A stretch of 64,000 nt of DNA from an uncultured Slackia sp. Its GTDB lineage: Bacteria > Actinomycetota > Coriobacteriia > Coriobacteriales > Eggerthellaceae. Position 1 is the stretch's first letter; every line of letters begins with the position of its first letter. The notes under the pieces were generated by a model. The model ran no database searches, had not been told where the DNA came from, and saw only the letters and a program-made list of their open reading frames with translations. Shown here one piece after another: positions 41,753 to 50,904 of this stretch. The DNA is taken from NCBI GenBank assembly GCA_934661005.1, contig CAKUIK010000004.1:18866-82865 (forward strand), written 5' to 3'. The position numbers and the translations under genes were made by a program.

Positions 41753-43369
41753 GTGAGGCCTATTACCGCCCGGGGATTCCGAGACATCATGCCCGATGAG
41801 GCTCTTGAGCGTGAGCGCATAACGCGCATCGTGAGCGATGGTTTCGCGTCTCATGGATACCTGCCGGTCGAGACGCCCCTGCTTGAAGAGCAATCTTCGC
41901 TGGCGATGGCCGGCGGAACCGCCGCAACTCCCTTCCAGCTTTTCGACGGCGATGGCCGTTTGCTTGTGGTAAGAAGCGATCTCACCATGCCCATCGCGCG
42001 CCTGGTCGCAACGCGCTTGGCGCATGCGGAAGCGCCCATCCGTCTGCGCTATGCCGCGCCTGTCGTGCGCGAGCAGGCTCAGTACATGGCCCGTTCTCGC
42101 CAATTCACGCAGCTCGGCATCGAACTGATTGGTGCAAGCGGCGTCGATGCCGATTTCGAGGTCGTGTCCATGGCGGCCGAGGCGCTTGGTGCCGTGGGTG
42201 TTTCCGATTGGCGCATTGTATGCGGCAGCGTTCGCCCCATGAACGAGCTTCTCGCGGCGGCGGGTATTGTCGATCCTGTGCGCGAAGAACTCCTTTCGTG
42301 CGTGCATGCGTCCGATTTCGTCGATCTTGATGCGGCGCTTTCGAACGTTGACGCGCCCGAAAGCCTGGTGAACGCGATAGCGACTTTGCCCCGCATCAGT
42401 GGCGGCGTCGAGGCGCTCGATGCAGCTGCCGCGGTGCTTTCGGCGGCAGGCATCGCCGACGGCGGCGTTTCGGAGCTGCGCGCGCTGTTCGATTCGGCGC
42501 AAAAAGCGGGCTTTGGCGATAACCTCGCCGTTGATTTCTCGGTCATGAACTCTTTTGGCTACTACACAGGCCTCGTGTTTTCCGCATACGCCAAAGGCAC
42601 TTCGGCGCCCCTTGGTTCAGGCGGCCGCTATGACGAGGCGTTTTCGCAATTGGGCGAGCGCGATTTGCCCTCGGCGGGCTTCGCTCTTTCGCTCGAGCAA
42701 ATCGAAGAAGCCGTCGCGAGCGACGCCGCGCCGCGCCCACTGCGCATCGCGGTGCCGAAGGGGTCGCTTTTCGCCGACACGGTTGCGGCGCTTGCGGATG
42801 CGGGGCTCGATACAGAGCCGCTGCATGATGTGGGCCGACACCTTATCGTGCATGGCCGGGGCGTCGACTACGTTATCGTGAGGCCCACCGACGCCCCTGC
42901 TTTCGTTGCTTCTGGCGGCGCCGATTGCGGCATTTGCGGCCGCGATTCCCTCGTCGAGGCGGGCCTCGATTTGGTGCAGCTCATCGATCTTGGCTATGGC
43001 GCATGCCGATTCGTGGTCGCCGAGCCCGCGAGCGCGAAAGGCGCGGCCGATGCTGCGTACGCGCGCCGCGGTTCCATTCGCGTGTCGACGAAGTATCCGC
43101 GCATTACTCAGGCATACTACGACCGAATCGGCGTGCAAGCCGACATCGTCACGCTCCACGGCAATATCGAGCTCGGCCCTATGGTGGGCCTGTCCGACCG
43201 CATCGTCGACATCACGGCAACGGGCACCACGCTACGTGAGAACGATTTGGTCATCGTCGATGAGGTGCTGAAGTGCTCCGCCCGCTTCTTTGCGAGCCCG
43301 ACGAGCATTCGCTGCGATGAAAGAATCCGCGACCTAGCATCTAGGCTGGCCGCTTCGAGAAAGGCATAG
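41753..43369 (+). CDS. hisZG: Fused HisZ-HisG, ATP phosphoribosyltransferase regulatory and catalytic parts
   Basis: A single 538-residue chain. Residues 1 to about 325 are HisZ, a HisRS-like class II core with the motifs RSDLTMPIAR, YMARSRQFTQLG, FGYYTGLVF (268-276) and GGRYDEA (290-296), without an anticodon domain. Residues 330-538 are short-form HisG: RIAVPKGSLF (331-340), a CGRDSL motif, and the PRPP loop DITATGTTLREN (about 486-497). The enzyme makes phosphoribosyl-ATP from ATP and PRPP, the first step of histidine synthesis. HisZ and HisG_S are usually separate proteins forming an octamer, so fusion is notable. The frame is unbroken across the junction. GTG 41753 follows GAAGGTGG. Confidence 0.93.
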   Translation: MRPITARGFRDIMPDEALERERITRIVSDGFASHGYLPVETPLLEEQSSLAMAGGTAATPFQLFDGDGRLLVVRSDLTMPIARLVATRLAHAEAPIRLRYAAPVVREQAQYMARSRQFTQLGIELIGASGVDADFEVVSMAAEALGAVGVSDWRIVCGSVRPMNELLAAAGIVDPVREELLSCVHASDFVDLDAALSNVDAPESLVNAIATLPRISGGVEALDAAAAVLSAAGIADGGVSELRALFDSAQKAGFGDNLAVDFSVMNSFGYYTGLVFSAYAKGTSAPLGSGGRYDEAFSQLGERDLPSAGFALSLEQIEEAVASDAAPRPLRIAVPKGSLFADTVAALADAGLDTEPLHDVGRHLIVHGRGVDYVIVRPTDAPAFVASGGADCGICGRDSLVEAGLDLVQLIDLGYGACRFVVAEPASAKGAADAAYARRGSIRVSTKYPRITQAYYDRIGVQADIVTLHGNIELGPMVGLSDRIVDITATGTTLRENDLVIVDEVLKCSARFFASPTSIRCDERIRDLASRLAASRKA

Positions 43370-43374
43370 GCATT

Positions 43375-44751
43375 ATGAAGACCATCACGCTCAACCCGGG
43401 TGAACGCCTCGCGGCGGGCCAGCTTCCGCGCCAAGGGGTATTGCCCGCGTCTATTATGCAGTCGGCCCAGGCCATCGTCGATGACGTGCGCGAACGCGGT
43501 GATGTCGCCCTGCGCGAGTACTGCAAGAAATTCGATGGTGTCGACGTCGACGATTTCCGCGTCGACCCTAAGCTTATGGACGAAGCCGTCGAGGCGGTTG
43601 ACCCGGCGTTCATCGAGGCCCTGAAGAAAGCGGCGGCGCAGATTCGCGAATTCCACGAGCGTGAAGTTGAGCAGTCGTGGTTCACGTCGCGCGCCGATGG
43701 CACTATTCTGGGCGTCAAAGTCACGCCTGTTTCCGCCGCGGGCGTCTATGTCCCGGGCGGTCGCGCGCAGTACCCCTCCACGGTGCTTATGGACTGCATT
43801 CCTGCAAAGGTCGCGGGCGTGAAGCGAGTCGTCATGGTTACTCCGCCGCAGAGAGAGGGCGGCATTTCGCCGTACACGCTCGCCGCAGCCAAGGTCGCGG
43901 GCGTCGATGAAATCTATGCCGTGGGCGGCGCCCAGGCTATTGCCGCGTTGGCATATGGCACCGATTCCATTCCGAAAACCGCGAAAATCGTTGGTCCCGG
44001 CAATGCGTTCGTTGCCGCTGCGAAGAAAATCGTCTCGGGCGATGCGGGCATCGATATGGTCGCGGGCCCGTCTGAGGTTTGCGTTCTGGCCGACGCGACG
44101 GCCGATGCGACCGTCGTGGCCGCCGACCTTATGGCGCAGGCCGAGCACGACCCGCTGGCCACGTGTTATTTGGTCACCTGCGACGCCGCGTTCGCCGAAA
44201 AGGTGCAGGGCCGCTTCGCCGAGCTTTTGGCGGCAAGTCCGCGCGCCGAAATCACGAGCGCGTCGCTTGACGACCAAGGCGTGGTCGTCGTGGCCGCCGA
44301 CCTTGAGGCCGCCATCGATGCCGTGAACGTTATTGCCCCCGAACACCTTGAGCTGCACTGCGACAACGCCATGGGCTTGCTCGGCAAAATCGAGAACGCG
44401 GGCGCCATCTTCGTGGGCCCGTGGAGCTCCGAGCCTCTGGGCGATTATGTTGCCGGCCCCAATCACACGCTTCCTACGGGCGGCACGGCGGCGTTTTCCA
44501 ATCCGCTTTCCGTGCAGGACTTCATTACGCGCTCGTCGGTCATTTGCTACACCCCCGAAGGCCTCATGAACGACGCTCCCGCCACGCAAACCATGGCGCA
44601 GGCTGAAGGCCTGTGGGCGCATGCGCTTTCGGCTGGGCTTCGCCGCAAGATGATCGAGGAAAACCTCGAAGGCTTCGATGGCGTCGATTTGAGCGACATC
44701 AACCGCATCGCGTGGCCGGTCGATTTGGCTGCTCCCAAAAAGGCGGAATAA
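43375..44751 (+). CDS. hisD: Histidinol dehydrogenase
   Basis: Oxidises histidinol to histidine in two NAD-dependent steps, the last reactions of the pathway. The 458-residue protein has the family signature VGPGNAFVAAAKK and IDMVAGPSEV, plus the conserved VYVPGGRAQYPS. A histidine-rich zinc-site region is seen in AQAEHDPLA and in GPNHTLPTGG. It starts 5 bp after hisZG, so the two are tightly coupled. Confidence 0.98.
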   Translation: MKTITLNPGERLAAGQLPRQGVLPASIMQSAQAIVDDVRERGDVALREYCKKFDGVDVDDFRVDPKLMDEAVEAVDPAFIEALKKAAAQIREFHEREVEQSWFTSRADGTILGVKVTPVSAAGVYVPGGRAQYPSTVLMDCIPAKVAGVKRVVMVTPPQREGGISPYTLAAAKVAGVDEIYAVGGAQAIAALAYGTDSIPKTAKIVGPGNAFVAAAKKIVSGDAGIDMVAGPSEVCVLADATADATVVAADLMAQAEHDPLATCYLVTCDAAFAEKVQGRFAELLAASPRAEITSASLDDQGVVVVAADLEAAIDAVNVIAPEHLELHCDNAMGLLGKIENAGAIFVGPWSSEPLGDYVAGPNHTLPTGGTAAFSNPLSVQDFITRSSVICYTPEGLMNDAPATQTMAQAEGLWAHALSAGLRRKMIEENLEGFDGVDLSDINRIAWPVDLAAPKKAE

Positions 44752-44754
44752 CTC

Positions 44755-45873
44755 ATGGCCCAGCTTTCCGATCGCATTCGCGCGCTCATGCAGCCTCATT
44801 TGGCGAGCATCGAGCCTTACGATCCGAATTTCACGCCTTGTCGGGTGAACCTTTCGGCGAATGAGAACACCTATTCCATGCCCGCTGCGGCGCGCGCGTC
44901 TATCGACGCCGCGCTTGCGGTCATGGCGCTTAACCGATATCCCGACCCTATGTCGAATGAATTGCGCGCGGAAATCGCCGCATGGCACGGCGTCGATCCA
45001 TCGTGGGTATGTGTAGGCAACGGCGGCGATGAGCTGCTCTATAATTTCCTGCTCGCTTTTGGTGGGCCGAATCGCACGCTGCTCAATTGCCCGCCGTGTT
45101 TTTCGGAATATGCGTTTTTCGCTTCCCTTGCGCAAACCGAGGTGCTCGATGTGTGGCGCGATGCTGAAACGTTCGGGCTCGACCAGGCGGCGGTGCTTGA
45201 AGCGGCTCCGAAATGCGATATCGCAATCGTGACTTCGCCGAACAACCCCACGGGCGATCTGGCTCCCGTTGAATTCGTGCGCGAGGTGTGCGCCGCCTGC
45301 TCCGGGCTTGTTATGGTCGACGAGGCCTATGGCGAATTCGCTGATTCCGCTTCGTCGTGCGAACAGCTGCTTTCGGAATGCGACAACCTCGTGGTATTGC
45401 ATACGCTGTCCAAGGCGTTCGGCATGGCGGGCGCGCGACTCGGCTATGTGATTGCCGCGCCCGATGTGATCGATGCGTTCGCGGCGATTCGCCAGATCTA
45501 TTCGGTAAACGTGCTCTCGCAGGCGGCGGCGCTGGCCGCGGTTCGCGCCCGAGACGAATTTGCGCCCGTCGTGGATCAGATTCGCAGCGAGCGCGCTCGC
45601 GTGATCGAGGGGCTGCATGGCCTTGTCGATTGCGGTTTGCCCATTGAGGTGTGGGAGAGCGAGGCGAACTTCGTGCTTGTGCGCATGCCGAACGCTACGC
45701 GCGTCCGCGAGCGCATGCGCGATGAAAAATCGATTCTCGTGCGCGACTTCAGCTATGCGCCCGGATTGGCCGATTGCCTGCGCATCACGATTGGCACGCC
45801 CGAGGAAAACGACGAAGTGCTTGCGGCGTTGGCTGCGTTGCTGAAAGATGAAGTTGATTCGTGTCGCGAATAG
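44755..45873 (+). CDS. hisC: Histidinol-phosphate aminotransferase
   Basis: A PLP-dependent fold type I aminotransferase of 372 residues that converts imidazole-acetol phosphate to histidinol phosphate. It shows the early RVNLSANENTYSMP, NGGDELL, the cofactor-binding TSPNNPTGD and DEAYGEF, and the Schiff-base lysine in TLSKAFGMAGARLGY. The start lies 3 bp after the hisD stop. A 146-bp gap follows before hisB. Confidence 0.97.
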   Translation: MAQLSDRIRALMQPHLASIEPYDPNFTPCRVNLSANENTYSMPAAARASIDAALAVMALNRYPDPMSNELRAEIAAWHGVDPSWVCVGNGGDELLYNFLLAFGGPNRTLLNCPPCFSEYAFFASLAQTEVLDVWRDAETFGLDQAAVLEAAPKCDIAIVTSPNNPTGDLAPVEFVREVCAACSGLVMVDEAYGEFADSASSCEQLLSECDNLVVLHTLSKAFGMAGARLGYVIAAPDVIDAFAAIRQIYSVNVLSQAAALAAVRARDEFAPVVDQIRSERARVIEGLHGLVDCGLPIEVWESEANFVLVRMPNATRVRERMRDEKSILVRDFSYAPGLADCLRITIGTPEENDEVLAALAALLKDEVDSCRE

Positions 45874-46019
45874 GCATGCCGGCCTGCACGCGCATGCCCT
45901 GATCGTCGAAGGCCCCATCGGCGAGCGCCGATGGGCATTGGCCGGCAGCGATGTTTTGGCCCGTACGAATCATTTGGCTGGTATAGAGTGCTTTCTAACA
46001 GCCTCGAAAGGAGTTGCCC
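45874..46019 (+). promoter_or_regulatory. Structured gap and possible internal promoter before hisB
   Basis: Nested stems (TGCCGGCC/GGCCGGCA, 45877-45884 with 45940-45947, and a 9-bp stem 45914-45922 with 45927-45935) lack a U-tract. An extended -10 element, TGG-TATAGA (45979-45987), could start an internal transcript for hisB onward. Confidence 0.4.
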
Positions 46020-46607
46020 ATGGCTCGAATTGCTGAGGTTTCGCGCAAGACGGGCGAAACCGACATTGCGGTGAAGCTCGATCTTGACGGCTCGGGCGCC
46101 TGCGATATTTCGACGGGCGTGCCGTTCTTCGACCACATGCTCAATGCGTTTGGCCGCCATGGCCTGTTCGATCTTACGGTGCGTGCGAAAGGAGACGTGG
46201 AGGTCGATGCCCACCATACGGTCGAAGATGTCGGCATCGTGCTGGGCGAGGCGTTTGCGAGGGCCCTTGGCGACAAGGCGGGCATTACCCGCTTCGCCGA
46301 CGTTGCCATCCCCATGGACGAAACGCTCGTCATGGCGGCGGTCGATATTTCGGGCCGCGGCCAGGCGTATTGCGATTTGCCTATCCCCTCGCCTCGCGTA
46401 GGCGATTTCGATACCGAGCTCGCGGTGGAATTCTTCTACGCTTTCGCTCGCGATGCAAGGGTCACGCTGCATGTGCGCGAGCTTGCGGGCGCCAATTCCC
46501 ACCATATTATCGAGGCGGCCTTCAAGGCGTGCGGGCGTGCTATGCGCCGCGCGTGCGAATTCGACGGCCGCGTTCAGGGCGTGCCCTCCACGAAGGGGTC
46601 GCTGTAA
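46020..46607 (+). CDS. hisB: Imidazoleglycerol-phosphate dehydratase
   Basis: Dehydrates imidazoleglycerol phosphate to imidazole-acetol phosphate. The 195-residue monofunctional form has the two manganese-binding motifs, DAHHTVEDVG and a second one in the SHHIIEAAFKA stretch, with the early FFDHML signature. ATG 46020 follows AAAGGAG; the TTG six bases upstream is less likely. No phosphatase domain is fused, so histidinol phosphate must be handled by a separate enzyme (the PHP protein at 49775). Confidence 0.98.
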   Translation: MARIAEVSRKTGETDIAVKLDLDGSGACDISTGVPFFDHMLNAFGRHGLFDLTVRAKGDVEVDAHHTVEDVGIVLGEAFARALGDKAGITRFADVAIPMDETLVMAAVDISGRGQAYCDLPIPSPRVGDFDTELAVEFFYAFARDARVTLHVRELAGANSHHIIEAAFKACGRAMRRACEFDGRVQGVPSTKGSL

Positions 46608-47350
46608 TGGGGCCGAGCATTGTGGTGGTCGACTACCACAAGGGCAATTTGTCGAGTGTCGTGCGCGGGCTTTCCCGCGCGGGCGCATGCGCGAAGGCGA
46701 GCGACTCTCCAGAAGAGATTCGCGCTGCCGATGCCGTGGTGCTGCCGGGCGTGGGGTCGTTTTACGACGCCATCGCGTTCATGCAGGAATCGGGCGAGGC
46801 CCAGGCCGTGCTTAACGTCATTGGTGAGGGAACGCCGTTTTTGGGCATTTGCCTTGGGTTGCAGCTGCTTTTCGAGCGCGGCGACGAGGGCGTTCCTAAA
46901 GATGCGCCCGCGGCGTTGGCGGAAGATGCCATGGGCGCAAACCTTGCTCCTGCTGCGGTTTTCGAGGCGAATGGCAAGCGTTGGGCGCGCGGATTGGGCG
47001 TGCTTTCGGGCTCATGCTCCCGCTTGGAATCGGCGCGCCTTAAGGTGCCCCATGTCGGCTGGGACCAGGTGCATCTTACCGACAACGGCCGTGCGTGCGA
47101 CCTGTTGCGGGGCTTTCCCGAAGGCGCGAACATGTATTTCACGCATTCCTATGCAATCGATTCCGATGCCGACGATGCCGCCGTTGCGGCGCATACGCAC
47201 TACACGCGGAGCTTCCCGTGCGTGGCGGCGCGCGGCAATGTGTTCGGCTGCCAATTCCATCCAGAAAAATCGTCGGCCCGCGGGCTCGATATTTTGAAGA
47301 ACTTCGTTGCCATTGCCGAGGCATGTGGGCAGAAAGGAGGCCGCGCATGA
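46607..47350 (+). CDS. hisH: Imidazole glycerol phosphate synthase, glutaminase subunit
   Basis: A class I glutamine amidotransferase of 247 residues that supplies ammonia to HisF. The nucleophile is Cys82 in GICLGLQ; the His-Glu pair is in FHPEKS. It is about 40 residues longer than most HisH proteins because of an Ala-rich insertion after the nucleophile (around 95-130). Its ATG shares a base with the hisB stop (TAATG), so translation is coupled. Confidence 0.96.
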   Translation: MGPSIVVVDYHKGNLSSVVRGLSRAGACAKASDSPEEIRAADAVVLPGVGSFYDAIAFMQESGEAQAVLNVIGEGTPFLGICLGLQLLFERGDEGVPKDAPAALAEDAMGANLAPAAVFEANGKRWARGLGVLSGSCSRLESARLKVPHVGWDQVHLTDNGRACDLLRGFPEGANMYFTHSYAIDSDADDAAVAAHTHYTRSFPCVAARGNVFGCQFHPEKSSARGLDILKNFVAIAEACGQKGGRA

Positions 47351-48096
47351 TTGTTTTTCCTGCAATCGATTTGGTTGCCGGCAAGGTTGTGCGCCTCGAG
47401 CGCGGCGACCGTTCGCGCATGACGGTCTATTCCGAAGATCCCGCATCTGTTGCGCGCGAGTTTCTCGAGCAAGGCGCCGCGTGGTTGCACGTGGTCGACC
47501 TTTCGGCCGCTTTCGAGGAAGACGAAGCTGCGCGTGAGGCGAATTCGAAAGCGATTGCCGCGCTGTGCCAGGTTGATGGGATTTCTATCGATGTGGGCGG
47601 TGGCGTGCGCTCGCTCGAGCGAATCGACGAGTTGGCCCGTCTCGGCGCCAAACGCATTGCCATGGGCACGGTGCTCGTGCGCGATGAGTCGTTCGCCCAA
47701 GCGGCGGCGGCTCAGTTTGGGGAGCTGCTCGTGGCCGATGTGGCCGCCAAGGCGGGTCAAGTGAAGGTGAACGGGTGGCGCGAAGGCGTGGGTGCCTCTG
47801 CCGATGAAGTGGTGGGGCGCTTGTCGAGCCAAGGTTTCAAGCATCTTGTTTTTACCGATATCGCGCGCGATGGCATGCAGACGGGCATCGACGTTGAGGC
47901 CTATCGCCACATCGCGCAGGTTGCTGGCTTTCCCGTGGTGGCCTCGGGCGGCATTTCGTCCACGGGCGACATTGCAGCGCTTGCGGCAGCTGGCGATGAT
48001 GTTATCGAGGGCTGCATCACGGGACGCGCGCTTTACGAGGGCGCGTTCACGCTGAGCGAAGCGCTCACGGCAGCGAAGGGCGGTGCGCCATGCTGA
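47347..48096 (+). CDS. hisA: Phosphoribosylformimino-AICAR-phosphate isomerase
   Basis: A (beta/alpha)8-barrel isomerase of 249 residues, the Amadori rearrangement step before HisFH. It starts [14 protein letters not shown] with the catalytic Asp, carries the phosphate-binding VGGGVRS and, in the second half, [11 protein letters not shown] and VVASGGIS. The ATG overlaps the hisH stop by four bases (ATGA). Confidence 0.97.
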   Translation: MIVFPAIDLVAGKVVRLERGDRSRMTVYSEDPASVAREFLEQGAAWLHVVDLSAAFEEDEAAREANSKAIAALCQVDGISIDVGGGVRSLERIDELARLGAKRIAMGTVLVRDESFAQAAAAQFGELLVADVAAKAGQVKVNGWREGVGASADEVVGRLSSQGFKHLVFTDIARDGMQTGIDVEAYRHIAQVAGFPVVASGGISSTGDIAALAAAGDDVIEGCITGRALYEGAFTLSEALTAAKGGAPC

Positions 48097-48872
48097 CGAA
48101 GCGTGTGATTCCCTGCCTCGACGTGAAAGACGGGCGCGTGGTGAAGGGCGTAAACTTCGTGTCGCTGCGCGATGCGGGCGACCCCGTGGAGCTCGCCGCC
48201 GCATACGACCGCGAAGGCGCCGACGAAGTTGTGTTCCTCGATATCACGGCCACAAGCGATGGGCGCGCGACCACCATCGACATGGCGAGCCATGCCTCAG
48301 AGGAGCTCTCCATCCCCTATGCGGTGGGCGGCGGTTTTCGCGACCTCGCCGGCATGCGTGCCATGGTTGCGGCGGGCGCCGATAAGGTTTCGCTCAATTC
48401 CGCGGCCGTGCGCGACCCATCGCTCATCACCGCGGCGGCTTCTGCGTTTGGCAGCCAGGCCGTGGTATGCGCCATTGACGCGAAGCGCGTAGGCGCGCCC
48501 GGGGCTCCCGGCGCCGATAAGTGGGAAGTGTTCACGGCTGGCGGGCGCAATGCAACGGGCCTCGATGCCGTGGAATGGGCGGCAGAAGCCGCTCGACGCG
48601 GCGCGGGCGAGATTCTGCTCACGAGTATGGACCGCGATGGCACCAAGGCTGGTTTCGATGTAGCGCTTACGCGCGCGGTTGCACGTGCGGTAAGCATTCC
48701 CGTTATCGCGAGTGGCGGCGTAGGCGAGCTTGAACATTTCGCTGAGGGCGTTATCGATGGAGAAGCCGATGCTGTGCTCGCCGCAAGCGTATTCCATTTC
48801 GACCAATTCAGCATTCGCCAGGTGAAGGAATACATGGCCAGCCAGGGTATTCCTGTGAGGCTTGATTTCTAA
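48090..48872 (+). CDS. hisF: Imidazole glycerol phosphate synthase, cyclase subunit
   Basis: A barrel protein of 260 residues that, with HisH, forms imidazole glycerol phosphate and AICAR. It has the opening [19 protein letters not shown] with the catalytic Asp, FLDITAT, and the later [15 protein letters not shown] and IASGGVG. It overlaps the hisA end by seven bases. Confidence 0.98.
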   Translation: MLTKRVIPCLDVKDGRVVKGVNFVSLRDAGDPVELAAAYDREGADEVVFLDITATSDGRATTIDMASHASEELSIPYAVGGGFRDLAGMRAMVAAGADKVSLNSAAVRDPSLITAAASAFGSQAVVCAIDAKRVGAPGAPGADKWEVFTAGGRNATGLDAVEWAAEAARRGAGEILLTSMDRDGTKAGFDVALTRAVARAVSIPVIASGGVGELEHFAEGVIDGEADAVLAASVFHFDQFSIRQVKEYMASQGIPVRLDF

Positions 48873-49093
48873 GAGCACTCTTTTGCTGAGCGTCAAAGGT
48901 CGACGTCTGGCGTGTTTGGCGACCCGTTTGGGCCGAATGCGACTTCGCGCCGATGGCGCCGTATGCGTCTTGGGGACGGGAGCGTCCGCCGGAGTCATCC
49001 TGATGAGCCGCTGATTCAGAGTTGGGTTTTACGCCAAGCGGCGCTCGATGAAGAGCCGCGCGCAGTTCCCTGCATGACAGGAAAGGTTTTGAA
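48873..49093 (+). other. 221-bp gap inside the his operon
   Basis: Between hisF and hisI lies a gap unlike the overlapping genes around it. A 63-residue frame (48912-49103) overlaps the hisI start but has no good ribosome site, and I do not call it a gene. No terminator is visible. It may hold an internal promoter or the remains of a lost gene. Confidence 0.4.
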
Positions 49094-49432
49094 ATGCAAT
49101 TGAAGTTCGACGATCGCGGGCTCATTCCTGCGGTTGTGCAGCAGTTCGACACGGGCGAGGTGCTCATGGTGGCGTGGATGAATGCTGAATCGCTGCGTCT
49201 GACCCAAGAGACGAAAACCACGTGGTTTTGGAGCCGCAGTCGCCAAGAGCTTTGGAATAAAGGAGCCACGAGCGGAAATATGCAGCGCGTGATTTCCATC
49301 GACGCCGATTGCGATGGCGATACCTTGCTTGTGAAGGTCGACTCGCCGGGCCCCGCGTGCCATACGGGCTCGCGCAGCTGCTTTTTCAATCGAATCTACG
49401 ATGCGCCCGAAGGCGCGCCAAAGGAGGATTAA
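49094..49432 (+). CDS. hisI: Phosphoribosyl-AMP cyclohydrolase
   Basis: A zinc enzyme of 112 residues that opens the purine ring of phosphoribosyl-AMP. It shows the conserved [26 protein letters not shown], and the zinc/magnesium region [13 protein letters not shown] with the closing [13 protein letters not shown]. The start at 49094 follows AGGAAAGG. HisI and HisE are separate proteins here, not the fused HisIE form. Confidence 0.97.
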   Translation: MQLKFDDRGLIPAVVQQFDTGEVLMVAWMNAESLRLTQETKTTWFWSRSRQELWNKGATSGNMQRVISIDADCDGDTLLVKVDSPGPACHTGSRSCFFNRIYDAPEGAPKED

Positions 49433-49434
49433 CC

Positions 49435-49752
49435 ATGGGAGTTCGCACCGCAGACGTACAACCGGGCAACATTGGAGAAACCCTCGAAGGCTTGGCCGCA
49501 ACCATCCATGGCCGTCGCGACGCAAGCCCGAGCGAGAGCTACACGGCTCGCTTGCTTACCGATGTCGAAGACGAGCTGCTCAAAAAGATCGCCGAAGAGG
49601 CGAGCGAGGTCATCATGGCTTGCAAAGACAACGACCACGACCACATTCGCTACGAGGCCGCCGATTTGGTGTATCACCTGCTCGTGACGCTTGAGCGTTA
49701 CGGCGTTGGCATTGACGATTTGGCCGGAGAGCTTAACGCCCGCATGAAATAA
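49435..49752 (+). CDS. hisE: Phosphoribosyl-ATP pyrophosphatase
   Basis: A MazG-like hydrolase of 105 residues that converts phosphoribosyl-ATP to phosphoribosyl-AMP. It has LLTDVEDELLKKIAEEASEV and the later ADLVYHLLVTL, the metal-binding ExxE and E-x2-D patterns of the all-alpha NTP pyrophosphatase fold. The ATG lies two bases after the hisI stop and follows AAGGAGG. It is the last gene of the operon. Confidence 0.97.
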   Translation: MGVRTADVQPGNIGETLEGLAATIHGRRDASPSESYTARLLTDVEDELLKKIAEEASEVIMACKDNDHDHIRYEAADLVYHLLVTLERYGVGIDDLAGELNARMK

Positions 49753-49774
49753 GTTGAGCGGCGCAGGAATGCGC

Positions 49775-50677
49775 CTAAAGGTTCCAGCTCTCCCACGAGC
49801 CGTCGGGCCGCGGCACGTCGAAGGTTCGATACCCCGCCTCGAAAGCGTGCTTTTGGGCTTCGGGAACGCCAAAGCAGATATCGCGTGCCGCGTGGGCGTC
49901 TGATCCTATGGTGATGGCAACGTCGGCTTTGCAGAAGCGCTCAAGCAAGCCTGCGGCGGGGTAGAAGTCGGGCAACCCCTTGCGAAGCGATGCCGTTGAA
50001 AGCTCAATGCGGCGCTTGGTGTCGTGCGCGCATGCTGCCATCTCGTCCCAAAGCCTCTCGACGTTTGCAGGCGCCGGCCATCCGTCCTGCGAAAAGCGCA
50101 TAGGCAGGTCGGGGTGGGCCATCGAGTCGAAGGCAAGGGGGCTTTCGCACGCGGCGCACCAGGCGTCGACATACGCGCGCCACACGCCGTCCGATTCGAG
50201 TTCTTCCCATATATGCATGTCTTCGGAATAGTCGATCCAGCCTGCGCCCGAATGCGGCGCATCGGCGGGGGGTATGCTCTCGCAGCCTTTTTCGCCTGCC
50301 GCAACCGAGACATTGCCTGCGGGCCCAATCCAATGCACGCTGCCAAGCTTGACCTGGGCTCCTTGGGCCCATTTCGCCACGTTTTGCTCGCAGCCTGGGT
50401 ACCAGTCGCATTCGAATCCGAAAATCACATCCATGTCGGGCGCGATTTGCGCTGCAAGTTCGCGCGCGTCGTTGAACGCGGCGCGGTGTGCGGCTAAATC
50501 GCGTGCTGGCACTTGGCATTCGCATCGTGGGTCCATGCTTGCCGGCAGCGTAAGGTGGTCGGTGGAAACCAGCACGCGGCATCCGCGAGCTGCGGCGGCG
50601 CGCACGTTTTCTGCGAATGACGACTCGCCGTCCGAGAAATTCGTATGGGTATGGCAGTCAATAATGGACGCGTGCAC
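49775..50677 (-). CDS. hisK: PHP-family histidinol-phosphatase
   Basis: A 300-residue PHP-domain phosphatase. The metal ligands are in DCHTHTNFSDGE, STDHLTL, FGFECDWY and the late GSDAHAARDI. This is the HisK/HisJ type that dephosphorylates histidinol phosphate to histidinol, the one step not covered by the operon beside it. I start it at GTG 50677, six bases after GGAGG, rather than the ATG five codons earlier. It is convergent with hisE, 22 bp away. Confidence 0.9.
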   Translation of the reverse strand: MHASIIDCHTHTNFSDGESSFAENVRAAAARGCRVLVSTDHLTLPASMDPRCECQVPARDLAAHRAAFNDARELAAQIAPDMDVIFGFECDWYPGCEQNVAKWAQGAQVKLGSVHWIGPAGNVSVAAGEKGCESIPPADAPHSGAGWIDYSEDMHIWEELESDGVWRAYVDAWCAACESPLAFDSMAHPDLPMRFSQDGWPAPANVERLWDEMAACAHDTKRRIELSTASLRKGLPDFYPAAGLLERFCKADVAITIGSDAHAARDICFGVPEAQKHAFEAGYRTFDVPRPDGSWESWNL

Positions 50678-50706
50678 GATTTTCCTCCACATCTAGGAAT
50701 TTCTTG

Positions 50707-50736
50707 TTGCAAACCGAAAGCGAATGTTGTTATTAT
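50707..50736 (+). promoter_or_regulatory. Promoter of infC-rpmI-rplT
   Basis: TTGCAA (50707-50712), an 18-bp spacer and TATTAT (50731-50736). Confidence 0.65.
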
Positions 50737-50742
50737 ATTCGA

Positions 50743-50904
50743 GCTGTTTCAAGCGGAGGCAAAAACCTCCCACCTGCTTCGGCGCAAGCTGATGGGTCTC
50801 AAGAATATACTTCTTCATGAACTTCTTGAACCCTGTGCGTGCGCGCAGGGTTTTTTGTTGCAGTGCAAACCCGCAACCCGCGGGAGATGTAGGAGGTGAG
50901 CGCA
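50743..50904 (+). promoter_or_regulatory. Ribosomal leader with attenuator before infC
   Basis: The leader contains GGAGG/CCTCC (50755-50759 with 50766-50770) and a terminator hairpin (50830-50839 with 50842-50851) followed by six T residues, ending before the infC ribosome site. CCTCC could also pair with that AGGAGG. This matches the logic of L20-controlled leaders of infC-rpmI-rplT operons. Confidence 0.7.

Noticed and set aside
43117..45918. 933-residue open frame antisense to hisZG, hisD and hisC
   Set aside because: It spans three well-identified genes on the other strand, ignores their boundaries and shows no recognisable protein feature.
48912..49103. 63-residue frame between hisF and hisI
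   Set aside because: No ribosome site, it overlaps the hisI start in another frame, and the sequence has no family look.
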